From the NCBI RefSeq assembly GCF_016892625.1, contig NZ_JAFEMW010000003.1, forward strand, positions 62,001 through 126,000: DNA of 64,000 nt. Direction: 5' to 3'. Both the position numbers and the translations under genes were made by a program. The stretch's first letter is position 1. Each line of letters opens with the position of its first letter. Source of the DNA: Brevibacterium sp. RIT 803 (GTDB lineage: Bacteria; Actinomycetota; Actinomycetes; Actinomycetales; Brevibacteriaceae). The notes below the pieces were generated by a model. It was not told where the DNA came from. It was given only the letters and a program-made list of their open reading frames with translations, and ran no database searches. Below are positions 33,614 through 43,187 of the stretch, piece by piece.

Positions 33614-34390
33614 ATGGCTGATGTGATCCACGCGTGGCACCCGGATGTGCCCCTGGTGCAGGAGGTGCTCCACGCACAGTTCGAACGTCATGCCTATCCG
33701 TCTCACACTCATGATTCATGGACGGTTCTGCTCGTCGATCAGGGCACCGTCACCTATGATCTGGACCGGCACGAGCACCAGACGACGAACTCGACGGTGA
33801 CGCTGCTGCCGCCCCAGGTGCCCCACGATGGTCGCTCGGCGACTCCTGATGTCCCGTTTCGCAAGCGTGTGCTCTACCTCGAACCCGAATGGCTGCCACT
33901 GGACGCCGTCGATGCCGCAGCGCAGACACCGATGCTCGTCGACCCGGGCGTCACCTCGACGGTCGGCCAGATCCATGCCGCGTTGAATGACCCGGCCGAT
34001 GTCCTCGCAGCCGAGTGTGGAGTCCTTGCGCTGCGTGACCTCGTGCAGCCGCACCTGAAATCACCAGTCGACACGGCTTCCGACAAGCCACTTGCTCGTC
34101 GTCTGCGCTACCTGCTCGATGATCGCCTGGACGAGACCTTCACCATCACCGAGGCGGCCGCTGACTTAGGTTCCCACCGCAGTCACCTGGTTCGGGTGTT
34201 CACCCAGACTTACGGGATCGCCCCGCACCAGTACGTCATCGGCCGTCGCGTGGACCGCGCACGCAGGCTTCTCCTGTCCGGATTCTCCCCCGCCGAGGCG
34301 GCCGCCCAGTCAGGCTTCCACGACCAGTCCCATCTCACCCGGCACTTCCGCCGGACCTTAGGAACGACCCCGGGTGTGTTCGCGGCCTGA
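33614..34390 (+). CDS. AraC-family regulator
   Basis: This 258-residue protein has an N-terminal AraC-type cupin (HAYPSHTHDSWTVLLVDQG near residues 25-45, with the usual His and Gln pattern) and a C-terminal double HTH (about 160-255: FTITEAAADLGSHRSHLVRVF, then ARRLLLSGFSPAEAAAQSGF and DQSHLTRHFRRTLGTTPG). It is divergently arranged with the DUF2000 gene. The ligand is unknown. Confidence 0.88.
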   Translation: MADVIHAWHPDVPLVQEVLHAQFERHAYPSHTHDSWTVLLVDQGTVTYDLDRHEHQTTNSTVTLLPPQVPHDGRSATPDVPFRKRVLYLEPEWLPLDAVDAAAQTPMLVDPGVTSTVGQIHAALNDPADVLAAECGVLALRDLVQPHLKSPVDTASDKPLARRLRYLLDDRLDETFTITEAAADLGSHRSHLVRVFTQTYGIAPHQYVIGRRVDRARRLLLSGFSPAEAAAQSGFHDQSHLTRHFRRTLGTTPGVFAA

Positions 34391-34414
34391 GGCTCTCAGC
34401 GGTAGGTCCTCGGT

Positions 34415-35233
34415 TCAGGCCACGAACGTGCAGGTGACAACACCCAGACCGTCGAACCTCGCGGACAAAGAATCACCCGGTTCAACTGGGATGGGTTCGC
34501 TGCACGTGCCCGTAGTGATGAAATCCCCCGCAGCCAGACCGATGTCGACGGCGGAGAGCTCATTGACCAGCCAGGTCAGCGCTGCGGCTGGGTCACCGAG
34601 AACGTTTCTGCCTACTCCCTCAATGGTTCGGGGCCTCGATGGGCCCTCGACGTCGGCGGTCATCGACACCTCAGCCAGATCGCGCGAGGTCCAGGTCTTC
34701 TTCGCCGCGGGTCCCAGCACGAAACGATGTCCGCAGGCGTTGTCGGCGATCATCTGCAGTGCACCGGCTGTGGTGACATCGGTGAAGCGGGAACTTGGCA
34801 GTTCGATGCCGAAGTGCAGCGCAGCCACCGCCTCCATCACCTCGTCGAGGGTGTAAATGTCTGTGCGCGGAGGCAGCGCCGTGCCGAGGACGAATACGAA
34901 CTCCGGCTCGGCCAGGCACATCGAGTTGCCGCTCAGCGACACGGCCTCCCCGTCTCCTTGGACGCGGTCGGCGAGCACGCGACCACCCAGCGGGCCCGCG
35001 ACATTGATATGCCGTTGCCCGGCCTCGCTCGTCGCCGCGATCTTCCACCCTCGGGTGGGTTGCCCTTCCAACTCGGCAGAGCGGGTCTGCATCGCGTAGG
35101 CCTCTGCCCGAGTCGCAGGAACAGCTTCTGCCGGGAGCGCATCGATCGCTGCCCCCTGCAGACCCACCTTGTGCACGGCGGTGGCACCGCGTTCGATCTT
35201 CTCCGTCGAAGACATCGCATTCACGTCCGTCAT
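34415..35233 (-). CDS. 2-keto-4-pentenoate hydratase / fumarylacetoacetase-fold protein
   Basis: This 272-residue protein of the FAH/hydratase family shows RGWKIAATSEAGQRHI (about 62-77), the metal-binding EPEFVFVLGTAL (about 108-120; the Glu-x-Glu pattern), HFGIELPSSRF, and IGLAAGDFITTGTCSEP near the C-terminus. MhpD-type members hydrate 2-hydroxypenta-2,4-dienoate. No meta-cleavage genes lie nearby, so it may act on another 2-oxo acid. It stands alone on the minus strand, 53 bases from the next gene. Confidence 0.8.
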   Translation of the reverse strand: MTDVNAMSSTEKIERGATAVHKVGLQGAAIDALPAEAVPATRAEAYAMQTRSAELEGQPTRGWKIAATSEAGQRHINVAGPLGGRVLADRVQGDGEAVSLSGNSMCLAEPEFVFVLGTALPPRTDIYTLDEVMEAVAALHFGIELPSSRFTDVTTAGALQMIADNACGHRFVLGPAAKKTWTSRDLAEVSMTADVEGPSRPRTIEGVGRNVLGDPAAALTWLVNELSAVDIGLAAGDFITTGTCSEPIPVEPGDSLSARFDGLGVVTCTFVA

Positions 35234-35286
35234 GGGATCAGTGTGGCACGCCACGATCGAACCGTGGAGGTGTGACCGTCAAGCGG

Positions 35287-36252
35287 TCATATCGTCAGCA
35301 CTGTCTTCGGCAGGTGGCCGTCGTCCATCTGCCGGTGAACGGCCACAACGTCCTCGAGCGGGGCCATGGCCGGAGCAGGCACCTGAAGCCCCCCGGTCTC
35401 GATGAGCTCAGCGACATATTCGAGCGCAACATGATCCGGTTCGACGATGACGTTCGTCCAGCGGACGCCCGCCTGTGCGGCAGCCGCGTCGAGGCCTTGC
35501 TGCTGCCCCGAGGGCACTCCGACGACGATCCCGTCGGGTTTGGTCAGTGGAACTGCGCGAAGGGCGAACTCCCCACCGATGAGGTCGATGACGACGTCGA
35601 CATCACTGATTCCTCCGCCGCCGAGGTTGGGGTCGTCGAACTCTTCACTCGCGTAGTCGATCACCCGGTTCACACCGAGAGACTCGAGATGCTTGCGCTT
35701 CTCTCCCGTTGCGTGACCGATGACAGTCGCGCCCAGCTTCTTCGCCATCTGCACAACATAGGTGCCGACGGTGCCGCCACCGCCGAGGACGAGCACGCTC
35801 TGTCCTCTGCGCACGTCCGCGGCTTCGTGCACGATCTGGTACGCCGTTGTGGCAGGCAGAGGGATCGACGCTGCAGTCGCGAAATCCAGAGAATCGGGAA
35901 TGCGTACAAGGTGGCGAGACGGTGAGGTCACAAATTCGGCATACCCGTTGGCCGGGTAGGGAAAACGGGGCATCCCGAAGACGCGATCACCGACAGCGAA
36001 ACGATTCACCCCATTGCCCAGGGCGGAGACCTCGCCTGCGATATCCCACCCGAGGGTGATGGGGAATGCGCCCATGAGCTTTGCCACAGATGCTCCGCCA
36101 CGAGTCTTTCCGTCGACCGGGTTAACTCCCGCATGGCAGACGCGCACCTGAACCTCGGTGGGAATGGGTTCGGGGATCGGTGCGTCGTGGATCAAGGTGA
36201 GGACTTCCGGCCCGCCGAATTCGTTCTGGACTACCGCACGCATCTTGCTCAT
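35287..36252 (-). CDS. MDR-family NADPH:quinone oxidoreductase
   Basis: This 321-residue zinc-independent oxidoreductase has MRAVVQNEFGGPEVL at the N-terminus, VNPVDGKTRGG, LGWDIAGEVSALGNG and VLVLGGGGTVGTYVVQMA (about 150-168) for NADPH binding. Reactions in the family include reduction of quinones or enones. No regulator gene is next to it. It is one of three such paralogues in the window. Confidence 0.88.
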   Translation of the reverse strand: MSKMRAVVQNEFGGPEVLTLIHDAPIPEPIPTEVQVRVCHAGVNPVDGKTRGGASVAKLMGAFPITLGWDIAGEVSALGNGVNRFAVGDRVFGMPRFPYPANGYAEFVTSPSRHLVRIPDSLDFATAASIPLPATTAYQIVHEAADVRRGQSVLVLGGGGTVGTYVVQMAKKLGATVIGHATGEKRKHLESLGVNRVIDYASEEFDDPNLGGGGISDVDVVIDLIGGEFALRAVPLTKPDGIVVGVPSGQQQGLDAAAAQAGVRWTNVIVEPDHVALEYVAELIETGGLQVPAPAMAPLEDVVAVHRQMDDGHLPKTVLTI

Positions 36253-36362
36253 CTCTCCTCACGTCTGCTTCGCCCTGGCCTGCTGCAGTGACACATCGAG
36301 GGCAGAGGATGGGGTCAGACAGTGAGCATATCCCGCACATCGGCATCGCTGGAGTTGACGTC

Positions 36363-37325
36363 TCACTCCTCGTCTCCGCGTTGGAACCCATCATTTGGGG
36401 TGAGAGCTGGGCCTGACTTGCGTGTCCACCACCAGATGATCGCCGTGATGACCACCATGACGAGGGCGGGAAGAAGCTGATACGGCGTGCCGACACCGGC
36501 GGATCGGTCTCCGATGGCCGCTCCGAAGTCAATCCGCAGATAGAAGGCCGCAAGGAAGCTCAGGGTGTTGAGCAAGGCGTGGAGGACGATTGCGATCTCC
36601 AACCCACCCGTGCGCCACGTGATGATGGACAGGCAGGTGAACAGAGTCAGATACCAGGTGATGATGTACGGATCGGTGGATCCGTGCATAGCGGTGAATG
36701 CCGCGCTGGTGACGACGATTCCGATGATCAGCCCGAGGCGCCGGCTGTGCGTCCAGCTCCCGAGGATGCGGAAGACCAATCCGCGGAAGCCGTATTCCTC
36801 GCCCGCCGCCTGCAGCGGAGTCAGGAGGAAGGTGAAGAGGAACATTGCGATGAGATCCGCGTGCGACCAGGGGACTTCTTCAACTGGTCCCAGAAAGCCG
36901 ATGGCGTTGACGATGAGCCACGCGGGACCGAACACCAGAAGCGATTTTCCAAGCAGGTCGAATCGGAACCGCGAGGACACGGAGTGCAGCGACCCTGTGG
37001 GCTTTCCGTAGAGCCAGCGCTGGATGAGCATGCTCCACGGGATGAGAAGGGCAAGGCCGATCATGCTTCCGGCGTGCCGGGCAGGCGTGTAGTCGGATGG
37101 ACTGTTTCCCAGCCCCGTGTCGATGACGGCGCTGAACCAGTTGGTGCCGAGGGAGAAGAAGACCAGTCCTGCCAGCAGCAGCACGATCGCAAGGATGCCG
37201 CGTCCTATGCGCCGATGGCTGCCGGTGAAGACTCGGTGATACTCCACTCCTCTGGGAATTGCAGAGAAGTCCCTCGGCTTCCCCTCAGGGCTGAGAAGCC
37301 AGACAGGCCTGCTTGACGTCGTCAT
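36363..37325 (-). CDS. CPBP-family intramembrane metalloprotease
   Basis: This 320-residue protein has eight or so membrane segments and the three CPBP (Rce1/ABI) motifs: GEEYGFRG (about residue 183, catalytic Glu pair and Arg), TAMHG (about 220) and VLHALLN (about 262). These proteins cleave near membrane surfaces, and some process peptides or give bacteriocin immunity; the substrate here is unknown. It diverges from a TetR gene over a region with two palindromes, suggesting inducible expression. Confidence 0.85.
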   Translation of the reverse strand: MTTSSRPVWLLSPEGKPRDFSAIPRGVEYHRVFTGSHRRIGRGILAIVLLLAGLVFFSLGTNWFSAVIDTGLGNSPSDYTPARHAGSMIGLALLIPWSMLIQRWLYGKPTGSLHSVSSRFRFDLLGKSLLVFGPAWLIVNAIGFLGPVEEVPWSHADLIAMFLFTFLLTPLQAAGEEYGFRGLVFRILGSWTHSRRLGLIIGIVVTSAAFTAMHGSTDPYIITWYLTLFTCLSIITWRTGGLEIAIVLHALLNTLSFLAAFYLRIDFGAAIGDRSAGVGTPYQLLPALVMVVITAIIWWWTRKSGPALTPNDGFQRGDEE

Positions 37326-37365
37326 GAGATTCCTTCCACGGTGACCACCAGAATACCCCCTCGGG

Positions 37366-37380
37366 CAATACAGTGTATTG
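37366..37380. promoter_or_regulatory. Operator candidate in the CPBP/TetR divergent region
   Basis: CAATACAGTGTATTG is a palindrome (13 of 15 symmetric around the centre base) 41 bases before the CPBP start. A second, looser repeat, GTGAC (37381-37385) with GTCAC (37392-37396), follows at once. Confidence 0.5.
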
Positions 37381-37432
37381 GTGACTTGATGGTCACTAGC
37401 GTAAACTACTAATACGGCGTAATGGAAGGGGG

Positions 37433-38032
37433 ATGATGGAACTTCAGCCACCAGAGGGCATCAGCAGCAGAGACAAAATCCTGTGGGCTGCCGCGACGAT
37501 GCTCGGAGAAGAGCCCGGAGCGATGATGAGCGTGCGGGCAGTTGCCAAGCGGGCCGGAGTCAGCACGGGGTCGCTCCAACACCACTTCCCCACCAAACGT
37601 GCGCTGATGGACGAGGTGATCGCTCGGGTGTATGACCTGATCATTCCCGCCGACGCGATGCACGACACGTCAATACCTGCACGGGAGAGACTCGTGGCAT
37701 GCCTGCAACGACTTCTCGTATCGGCCGGAGCCGATCCGCGAGAAGCGTGGCGTGAGACCTTCGACCGTTACATCGCAAACGAACCCTCCGAAGGCGCCAG
37801 GGCACAGTTTCTGGCCAGCGAACGAGAGCTTCACCGCCGCATCGAATACTGCCTGAATACCCTCGAAGACGAAGGCGCATTGCAACCGGGTGACAACGCT
37901 CGACGAGCTCGTATCCTCTTCACCTTCGTCAACGGGCTCTCGATCGCACAGGCACTGCCCTCTGACGACGAGCATCTGCCCACCGAAATCGACGCGCTGT
38001 ATGCGGTCGCCGATTGGGTGCTATCGCAATGA
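37433..38032 (+). CDS. TetR-family regulator
   Basis: This 199-residue TetR protein has the DNA-binding domain at residues 12-60 (DKILWAAATMLGEEPGAMMSVRAVAKRAGVSTGSLQHHFPTKRALM read in pieces) and a helical C-terminal domain. GGAAGGGGG precedes the tandem ATG at 37433/37436. It diverges from the CPBP protease gene and is the likely binder of the intervening palindrome. Confidence 0.87.
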   Translation: MMELQPPEGISSRDKILWAAATMLGEEPGAMMSVRAVAKRAGVSTGSLQHHFPTKRALMDEVIARVYDLIIPADAMHDTSIPARERLVACLQRLLVSAGADPREAWRETFDRYIANEPSEGARAQFLASERELHRRIEYCLNTLEDEGALQPGDNARRARILFTFVNGLSIAQALPSDDEHLPTEIDALYAVADWVLSQ

Positions 38033-38086
38033 CTATCTGGCACTCGCGGCGCGGACACCTTCGATCGGCACCTGCCCTGCCTGCAC

Positions 38087-39043
38087 CTATGAAGACGAGT
38101 GTTCTCGCGCCACAGCGATGGCCTCACGCGCAATCTCAGCGGGGTGCGATTCCGGTAGCCAATGGGATGCGCCTTCGAGGGGGACGAATCGGTATGGGCC
38201 TTCGACATACTCGACTGTCAGCTCCGCAGTGGCACGCGGGAAGGCGATATCTTCACTGCCCCACACGAAGGTCGTCGGAACGATGACTGGAGTGCTCGAC
38301 AATCGAGCACGGCCATCCGCGGCCTGGTAGTACTTGAGCACCGAGTCCATTGCTCCAGGCTCGCTCAAGCGCGCTGCGTAGGAGGCCGCCATGTCATCAG
38401 GGACGTCACCAGCGTAGAGAGCGATGAGCCTCTCTGCGTTGTTGCGCAGCAGAGTGCGGGCAACTCCGTCCGGATGGTCCTGGATCGCGCGCATGTATTC
38501 CATGCGCTCGTACTGGTCGGGGTCCGCCTGCACCTGCTTGGCATGGGCGATCGGATGTGGAGTCGAGACGACGGTGTTCGTCAGCAGACGCTCTGGATGG
38601 TTCGCAGCGTAATGCCACGCGACCATCCCACCCCAGTCGTGACCGACAAGGTGGAAGCGGCCCAGTCCCACCGAGCGTGAGATCTCGTCGAGATCCGCGA
38701 CCAGATGGGGCATTGTGTACTCGTCAACAGATTCCGGGCGCGCGCCCGGCGAATATCCCCGCTGGTCATAGGCGAACACGCTCATCCCCTGTTCCAGGAG
38801 CAGCCCGGCTGTCTTCTCCCAGCAGGAGGCGTATTCGGGCCACCCGTGCAGCAGCAGCGCATCTCCCAGCCGCGGATCTGGACGGGCCGGTGTCGCCTTG
38901 AAACCGGCGAACTCCCCGCCCGAGGTGCTCACCGTCAGCGCTCGCGCATTCTCAACGAACGGCAGTTCGAGCAGGCGAGCGGCCACCGAAGCGTTGTCGA
39001 ACGGAGCGCCAGCGCTGGCGGCAGGTGTCGCTGACGATGTCAT
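38087..39043 (-). CDS. Epoxide-hydrolase-like alpha/beta hydrolase
   Basis: This 318-residue alpha/beta hydrolase has LLHGWPEYAS (oxyanion HGxP, about residue 66), YDQRGYSPGARP, VGHDWGGMVAW (nucleophile Asp, about 140) and a C-terminal GASHWLPESHP His. Asp in the nucleophile elbow places it with epoxide hydrolases or haloalkane dehalogenases. Its start overlaps the TetR stop as ATGA, making it the last gene of the seven-gene catabolic operon. Confidence 0.85.
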   Translation of the reverse strand: MTSSATPAASAGAPFDNASVAARLLELPFVENARALTVSTSGGEFAGFKATPARPDPRLGDALLLHGWPEYASCWEKTAGLLLEQGMSVFAYDQRGYSPGARPESVDEYTMPHLVADLDEISRSVGLGRFHLVGHDWGGMVAWHYAANHPERLLTNTVVSTPHPIAHAKQVQADPDQYERMEYMRAIQDHPDGVARTLLRNNAERLIALYAGDVPDDMAASYAARLSEPGAMDSVLKYYQAADGRARLSSTPVIVPTTFVWGSEDIAFPRATAELTVEYVEGPYRFVPLEGASHWLPESHPAEIAREAIAVAREHSSS

Positions 39044-39741
39044 GGAGACCCCTCGGCGCGACGGGAACCGTCGGCGGGAATGCCCAGTGCGTTGACCCAC
39101 AGCTTTGTCGCGGTCTCCACCAGGAGGTCGTCCGAGCCCCAGTCCGGTTCGTCCAATGCGTATTTGTAGTAGGCCATGCGCCCGACCATGAGCGACAGTG
39201 CGCTTGCCGACATGACCGGGTCAAGACTCGGATCGGCGAAGCCTTCATCCTGAAGCTTCTTGACCCACTTGCTGTTGCGCTTGGCGAAGGCCTGCCCGCG
39301 ATTGAGGCGCAGCTGCCGGAACTCCGGATCGACCGATGCGACCTGCTCCAGCAGGAGCATCAGCCTGGCATTGCGCTTGTACGCCTCGATGTAGGCCCGA
39401 TTACCGGCCTCGAGCGACTCCACGACGGTGCGATTCTCATGATGCTCCTGCGGAGGACCAGGATGGAGCATGTCCTCCTGGGCCTCCTGCAGAACCGCGG
39501 CCAGTGCCTCTTCTTTGCTGTCGAAGTAGGTGTAGAAGGTACCCGTTGAACACTGGGCTTCCTTCGTGATGTCCGTCAGACGCGAATCGATGAAGCCGTC
39601 GCGCTCGAACACGGCACGGGCAGCGGCGACGAGGGAGGCGCGAGTGCGCAGTCCACGCGCGGTCGTCGGGAGGTCACGCTTCGGTGCCGCACCGCCGTGT
39701 GCAGGCGGATTCTCACCGTGTTCTTCGTTCTTCGACATCAT
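39040..39741 (-). CDS. TetR-family regulator of the catabolic operon
   Basis: This 233-residue TetR protein has the HTH at about residues 30-80 (RASLVAAARAVFERDGFIDSRLTDIT, CSTGTFYTYFDSKEEAL) and a long C-terminal domain of the FadR/KstR-like size class, in which acyl-CoA ligands are common. It lies inside the operon between the APH kinase and the hydrolase genes. It is the best candidate for binding the CACTTGAA-type motif found in both divergent promoter regions to the right. The ligand is inferred to be a pathway acyl-CoA. Confidence 0.85.
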   Translation of the reverse strand: MMSKNEEHGENPPAHGGAAPKRDLPTTARGLRTRASLVAAARAVFERDGFIDSRLTDITKEAQCSTGTFYTYFDSKEEALAAVLQEAQEDMLHPGPPQEHHENRTVVESLEAGNRAYIEAYKRNARLMLLLEQVASVDPEFRQLRLNRGQAFAKRNSKWVKKLQDEGFADPSLDPVMSASALSLMVGRMAYYKYALDEPDWGSDDLLVETATKLWVNALGIPADGSRRAEGSP

Positions 39742-39790
39742 CAGCCCATCATACGATCCGCTGTGTCGCCGGCAGCTGGCGTCGAGCGCC

Positions 39791-40816
39791 TCATGATGCC
39801 AACCCGTTCTCTCTGGCGACATCCCAGCCGTGGTCGATGAGCGCTTGGATGTTCTCCGGCGTCGGGGTGAAGCCGGCGGCGTTGGCGGGGTTGTCGAGAA
39901 CCCTGCGATAGACACCTTCGGCGATGATGGCGACCTTCCAGACGCCGAGCACGTGCCAGAAGCCCAGGCTCTGCCCGCTGCGCCCGGACGCCTGCAGATA
40001 TTCCGCGGTCATCTCGGCTCGAGTCGGAAAGCCCTCGACCATCGATGCGGCGAACATTCCGCAGGGCATCTCACCTGCCTGAGTCCAGTAGGCGAGCGCA
40101 CTGCCGGTATCCGCCAGCGGATCCCCCAGGGTCGAGAGCTCCCAGTCGAGAACTGCACGGATCTCCCCGCTGCGCTCATCGATGATGACGTTGCGGACGT
40201 GGAAGTCACCGTGGACCAGCCCGATCTCGTCCGATTCGGGCTGATGGTCCATGAGCAGCTGGCTGAGGGCGTCGAGATCAGGCCGCTCCTGGGTTCGGCT
40301 CTCCTCCAGCTGCCGAGTCCACCGTTTGAGCTGCCTCGGCGCGTAGGGCTTCCGCGAGGCCAGCTCGCCCAGTCCCACAGCATCGATGTCGACGGCGTGG
40401 ACCTTCGCCAGCGTCCGTGCCAGGTCGAGGCCGAGCCTGCGCCGCGCCTCTGGACTCAGTGCCCGTGTGGTCTCCTCATCATCGACGACCGTTCCCTCGA
40501 CGTGTTCCATGAGGAAGACGGGGACGTCGGCGACACCACCATCGGTGCACACGCCGATGGTGGTCGGGACCGGCACTCCGGTTCCCTGCAGCGCCGACAT
40601 GATCCGGTACTCACGTTCGACGTCGTGCGCCGAGGCGAGCAGCCGGCCCAGCGGGGGCCGGCGGGCAATCCAGGAATGTCCTGCCTCATCGTCGATGCGG
40701 TAGGTGAGGTTCGATTGCCCTTGGCCGACCCTGGTACCGCTCAGCTCTCCGGTGACCGGTTCGCCGATGTCGCGCATCCAGGCGGAGAGCGCTTCCAGGT
40801 TGAGCTCGACGCTCAT
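39791..40816 (-). CDS. APH-family phosphotransferase (LvaA/ACAD10-11 kinase-like)
   Basis: This 341-residue kinase-fold protein has [13 protein letters not shown] (nucleotide-binding region, about residue 28), the FLMEHVEGT hinge, catalytic [14 protein letters not shown] (about 203) and metal-binding [11 protein letters not shown] (about 225). Its stop side and start are tightly fused into an ACAD operon: the ATG overlaps the acyl-CoA dehydrogenase stop as ATGA. In Pseudomonas putida LvaA and in the N-terminal part of animal ACAD10/11, this kinase type phosphorylates the 4-hydroxyl of 4-hydroxyacyl-CoA. That role is inferred here from pairing. Confidence 0.85.
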   Translation of the reverse strand: MSVELNLEALSAWMRDIGEPVTGELSGTRVGQGQSNLTYRIDDEAGHSWIARRPPLGRLLASAHDVEREYRIMSALQGTGVPVPTTIGVCTDGGVADVPVFLMEHVEGTVVDDEETTRALSPEARRRLGLDLARTLAKVHAVDIDAVGLGELASRKPYAPRQLKRWTRQLEESRTQERPDLDALSQLLMDHQPESDEIGLVHGDFHVRNVIIDERSGEIRAVLDWELSTLGDPLADTGSALAYWTQAGEMPCGMFAASMVEGFPTRAEMTAEYLQASGRSGQSLGFWHVLGVWKVAIIAEGVYRRVLDNPANAAGFTPTPENIQALIDHGWDVARENGLAS

Positions 40817-42036
40817 CCGGCTTCCCGAGCATTCTTTCGCCGGCGCAGCTCTCGCCGGGCGATCGAGCGCTTGTGCACCTCGTCGGGTCCGTCGGCCAGT
40901 CGCAGGGTGCGCAGGTGAGCGTAGAAGCCTGCCAGCGGGAAGTCGTCGGTGACGCCACCGCCGCCGTGGACCTGGATGGCGCGGTCGACGATCGTCAGCG
41001 CCATCTCGGGTGCTTTGACCTTGATGGCCGCGATCTCCGTCGCCGCTTCCCTGTTGCCCACGGTGTCCATCATCCATGCCGCCTTGAGCACGAGGAGGCG
41101 GGTGGCTTCGATCTCGATGCGCGCCTCGGCGATCCACTCTTGGATGTTGGCCCGCTCGGCAACTGGCTGCCCGAAGGTCACCCGCTGTTGAGCCCGGTCG
41201 ATGAGCAGGTCGAGGGAGCGTTCTGCCATACCGATCGACCGCATGCAGTGGTGGATGCGGCCGGGACCCAATCGCGCCTGGCTGATGGCGAAGCCTTCGC
41301 CTTCGCCGGAGAGCAGTGCGGACTTGGGCACCCGCACGTCTTCGAAGAGGATTTCGGCGTGACCTTCGCGGTCCATGTACCCGAACACAGGCAGTCCGCG
41401 GACAATCGTGATTCCCGGAGTGTCCTTGGGCACGACCAGCATCGACTGCTGGCGGTGGGTCTCGGCGCTGGGGTCGGTCTTGCCCATGACGATGAAGACC
41501 TTGCAGTTGGCGTGAAGCGCATTCGAGGCGAACCACTTCCGACCGTTGAGCACGTAGTCATCACCGTCGGAGGCGATGCTCATTTCGATGTTCGTCGCAT
41601 CGGAGCTGGCTACAGCCGGCTCTGTCATGCAGAAGGCTGAGGCGATCTCACCCGCCAGCAGGGGCTTGAGCCACTTCTCCTTGTGCTCGTCGGTCCCGAA
41701 GAGGGTGAGCACTTCCATGTTTCCCGTATCCGGGGCATTGCAGTTGATGGCTTCGGGCGCGATCTCCGGGCTTCGGCCTGTGATCTCAGCGAGGTGGGCG
41801 TACTGCACATTCGTCAGTCCTGCGCCCCATCCCTCGTAGGGCAGGAACAGGTTCCACAATCCTTGGCTCTTCGCCTCACGTTTGAGGTCGTCGAGGATCG
41901 GCGGGTGGAAGTTCGGATCTCCGGATTCCGCACGCTGCTGGTGGTAGACCGACTCTGCCGGGTAGACGAATTCGTCCATGAAGGCGTTGAGTTTGTCTTG
42001 GTATTCGCGGGTCTTCTCATCGGGTGCGAAGTTCAT
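40813..42036 (-). CDS. Acyl-CoA dehydrogenase, ACAD10/11-like subfamily
   Basis: This 407-residue flavoprotein has the subfamily N-terminus [35 protein letters not shown] (FAD contact, about 133-150), [28 protein letters not shown] (about 240-257), [18 protein letters not shown] and the closing [21 protein letters not shown]. These features match the ACAD domain of ACAD10/11 and LvaC-type enzymes more than ordinary straight-chain dehydrogenases. It would act on the phosphorylated acyl-CoA made by the coupled kinase. It lies after the quinone-reductase gene. Confidence 0.88.
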   Translation of the reverse strand: MNFAPDEKTREYQDKLNAFMDEFVYPAESVYHQQRAESGDPNFHPPILDDLKREAKSQGLWNLFLPYEGWGAGLTNVQYAHLAEITGRSPEIAPEAINCNAPDTGNMEVLTLFGTDEHKEKWLKPLLAGEIASAFCMTEPAVASSDATNIEMSIASDGDDYVLNGRKWFASNALHANCKVFIVMGKTDPSAETHRQQSMLVVPKDTPGITIVRGLPVFGYMDREGHAEILFEDVRVPKSALLSGEGEGFAISQARLGPGRIHHCMRSIGMAERSLDLLIDRAQQRVTFGQPVAERANIQEWIAEARIEIEATRLLVLKAAWMMDTVGNREAATEIAAIKVKAPEMALTIVDRAIQVHGGGGVTDDFPLAGFYAHLRTLRLADGPDEVHKRSIARRELRRRKNAREAG

Positions 42037-42102
42037 GGTTCCTGCTTTCTGATCAGTTCTGTTGAGTGGTGCGACGTGTATCGAAGGCGCCGAGGCGGCT
42101 GG

Positions 42103-43104
42103 TCATTGCGCGGCGGCGGCGCCGTCATCGGCCTCACCGTTGACCTCGAGGAGCACCTTGCCCCGCACGGAGCGAGAGTCGATGATCTCGAGTGCTTCGC
42201 CTGCCTTCTCCAACGGCAGGACAGTGTGGACGGCCGGGTTGAGATCACCGGTGGACAGATGGGGCCACAGCGATTCCCATTGCTCGGCCACCATCCCCGG
42301 GCGCACGGCCACAGCAGCACCCCAGCCGACTCCGGCGACGGAGACATTGTTGAGCAGCAAGCGGTTGACCTTGACCTCCGGGATGGAACCAGCCGTGAAG
42401 CCGAGGACCAGGAGGGTGCCGAACGGTGAGAGGCAGCGCAGGGAATCGGTGAAGCGATCTCCGCCGACGGGGTCGGCGACGAGGTCGACTCCGCGCGGGA
42501 AGATCTCCTTGACGGAGTCCTTGAACCCGTCGGCGAGGACGACATGCTGGGCGCCGAGCTGAGTCACCGTCTCCGCCTTCTCCTGAGTGGAGACGACGGC
42601 GATGACTTCCGCCCCGTAGGCCAGTGCGACCTGCACCAGTGCACTGCCGAGGCCGCCGGCTGCACCGTGGATGAGGACGCTCTGTCCTGCTTCGAGCCGC
42701 CCTCGCACACGAAGTGCGAAGTCTGCCGTGAGGAGGTTCATCGGCATTCCGGCTCCGGCTTGCAGCGAGACGGTCTCCGGCAGCGGTAGGACGCTTGAGG
42801 CGGGAACGGCCATGACCTCTGCGTACGCTCCGGTGCCCGCGACGCCGACGACCCGGTCGCCGACGGCGAAGCCGGTGACCCCTTCTCCCACGTCACGCAC
42901 GGTTCCAGCGACCTCCGAACCCATGGTGTAGGGCAGAGGCGGCTTCATCTGATACTGCCCGCGCGATTGCAGCAGTTCGGGGAATGTCACTCCCGCGTAG
43001 GCGACGTCGATGAGGACTGTGCCCTGTCCTGCCGAGGGGGTGTCGACGTCGGCGAGCGCGAGTGAGCCCGGTCCGTCTGTTGCGTTGAGCTGTACTGCCT
43101 TCAT
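42103..43104 (-). CDS. NADPH:quinone oxidoreductase family protein
   Basis: This 333-residue MDR protein has VTFPELLQSRGQYQ, PYTMGSEVAGTVRDVGEGV, VGVAGTGAYAEVMAVP and VLIHGAAGGLGSALVQVA (about 142-160). It lacks zinc ligands. In acyl-CoA catabolic operons such proteins may reduce enoyl or oxo intermediates; the exact step is unknown. It is the third gene of the operon, with SDR and MaoC genes before it. Confidence 0.87.
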   Translation of the reverse strand: MKAVQLNATDGPGSLALADVDTPSAGQGTVLIDVAYAGVTFPELLQSRGQYQMKPPLPYTMGSEVAGTVRDVGEGVTGFAVGDRVVGVAGTGAYAEVMAVPASSVLPLPETVSLQAGAGMPMNLLTADFALRVRGRLEAGQSVLIHGAAGGLGSALVQVALAYGAEVIAVVSTQEKAETVTQLGAQHVVLADGFKDSVKEIFPRGVDLVADPVGGDRFTDSLRCLSPFGTLLVLGFTAGSIPEVKVNRLLLNNVSVAGVGWGAAVAVRPGMVAEQWESLWPHLSTGDLNPAVHTVLPLEKAGEALEIIDSRSVRGKVLLEVNGEADDGAAAAQ

Positions 43105-43187
43105 GGTGTCTGCTCTTCCTGTTTCTCTGTGTCTGAGGGGCGGAATGTCTGCGGGGCGGAGAGTGCCAGCGGCGGGTTTTCGCCGCC

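Noticed and set aside
40817..41536. N-terminal extension of the APH kinase frame
   Set aside because: It runs antisense-like through the acyl-CoA dehydrogenase gene in another frame with Arg-rich sequence; the ATGA overlap fixes the start at 40816.
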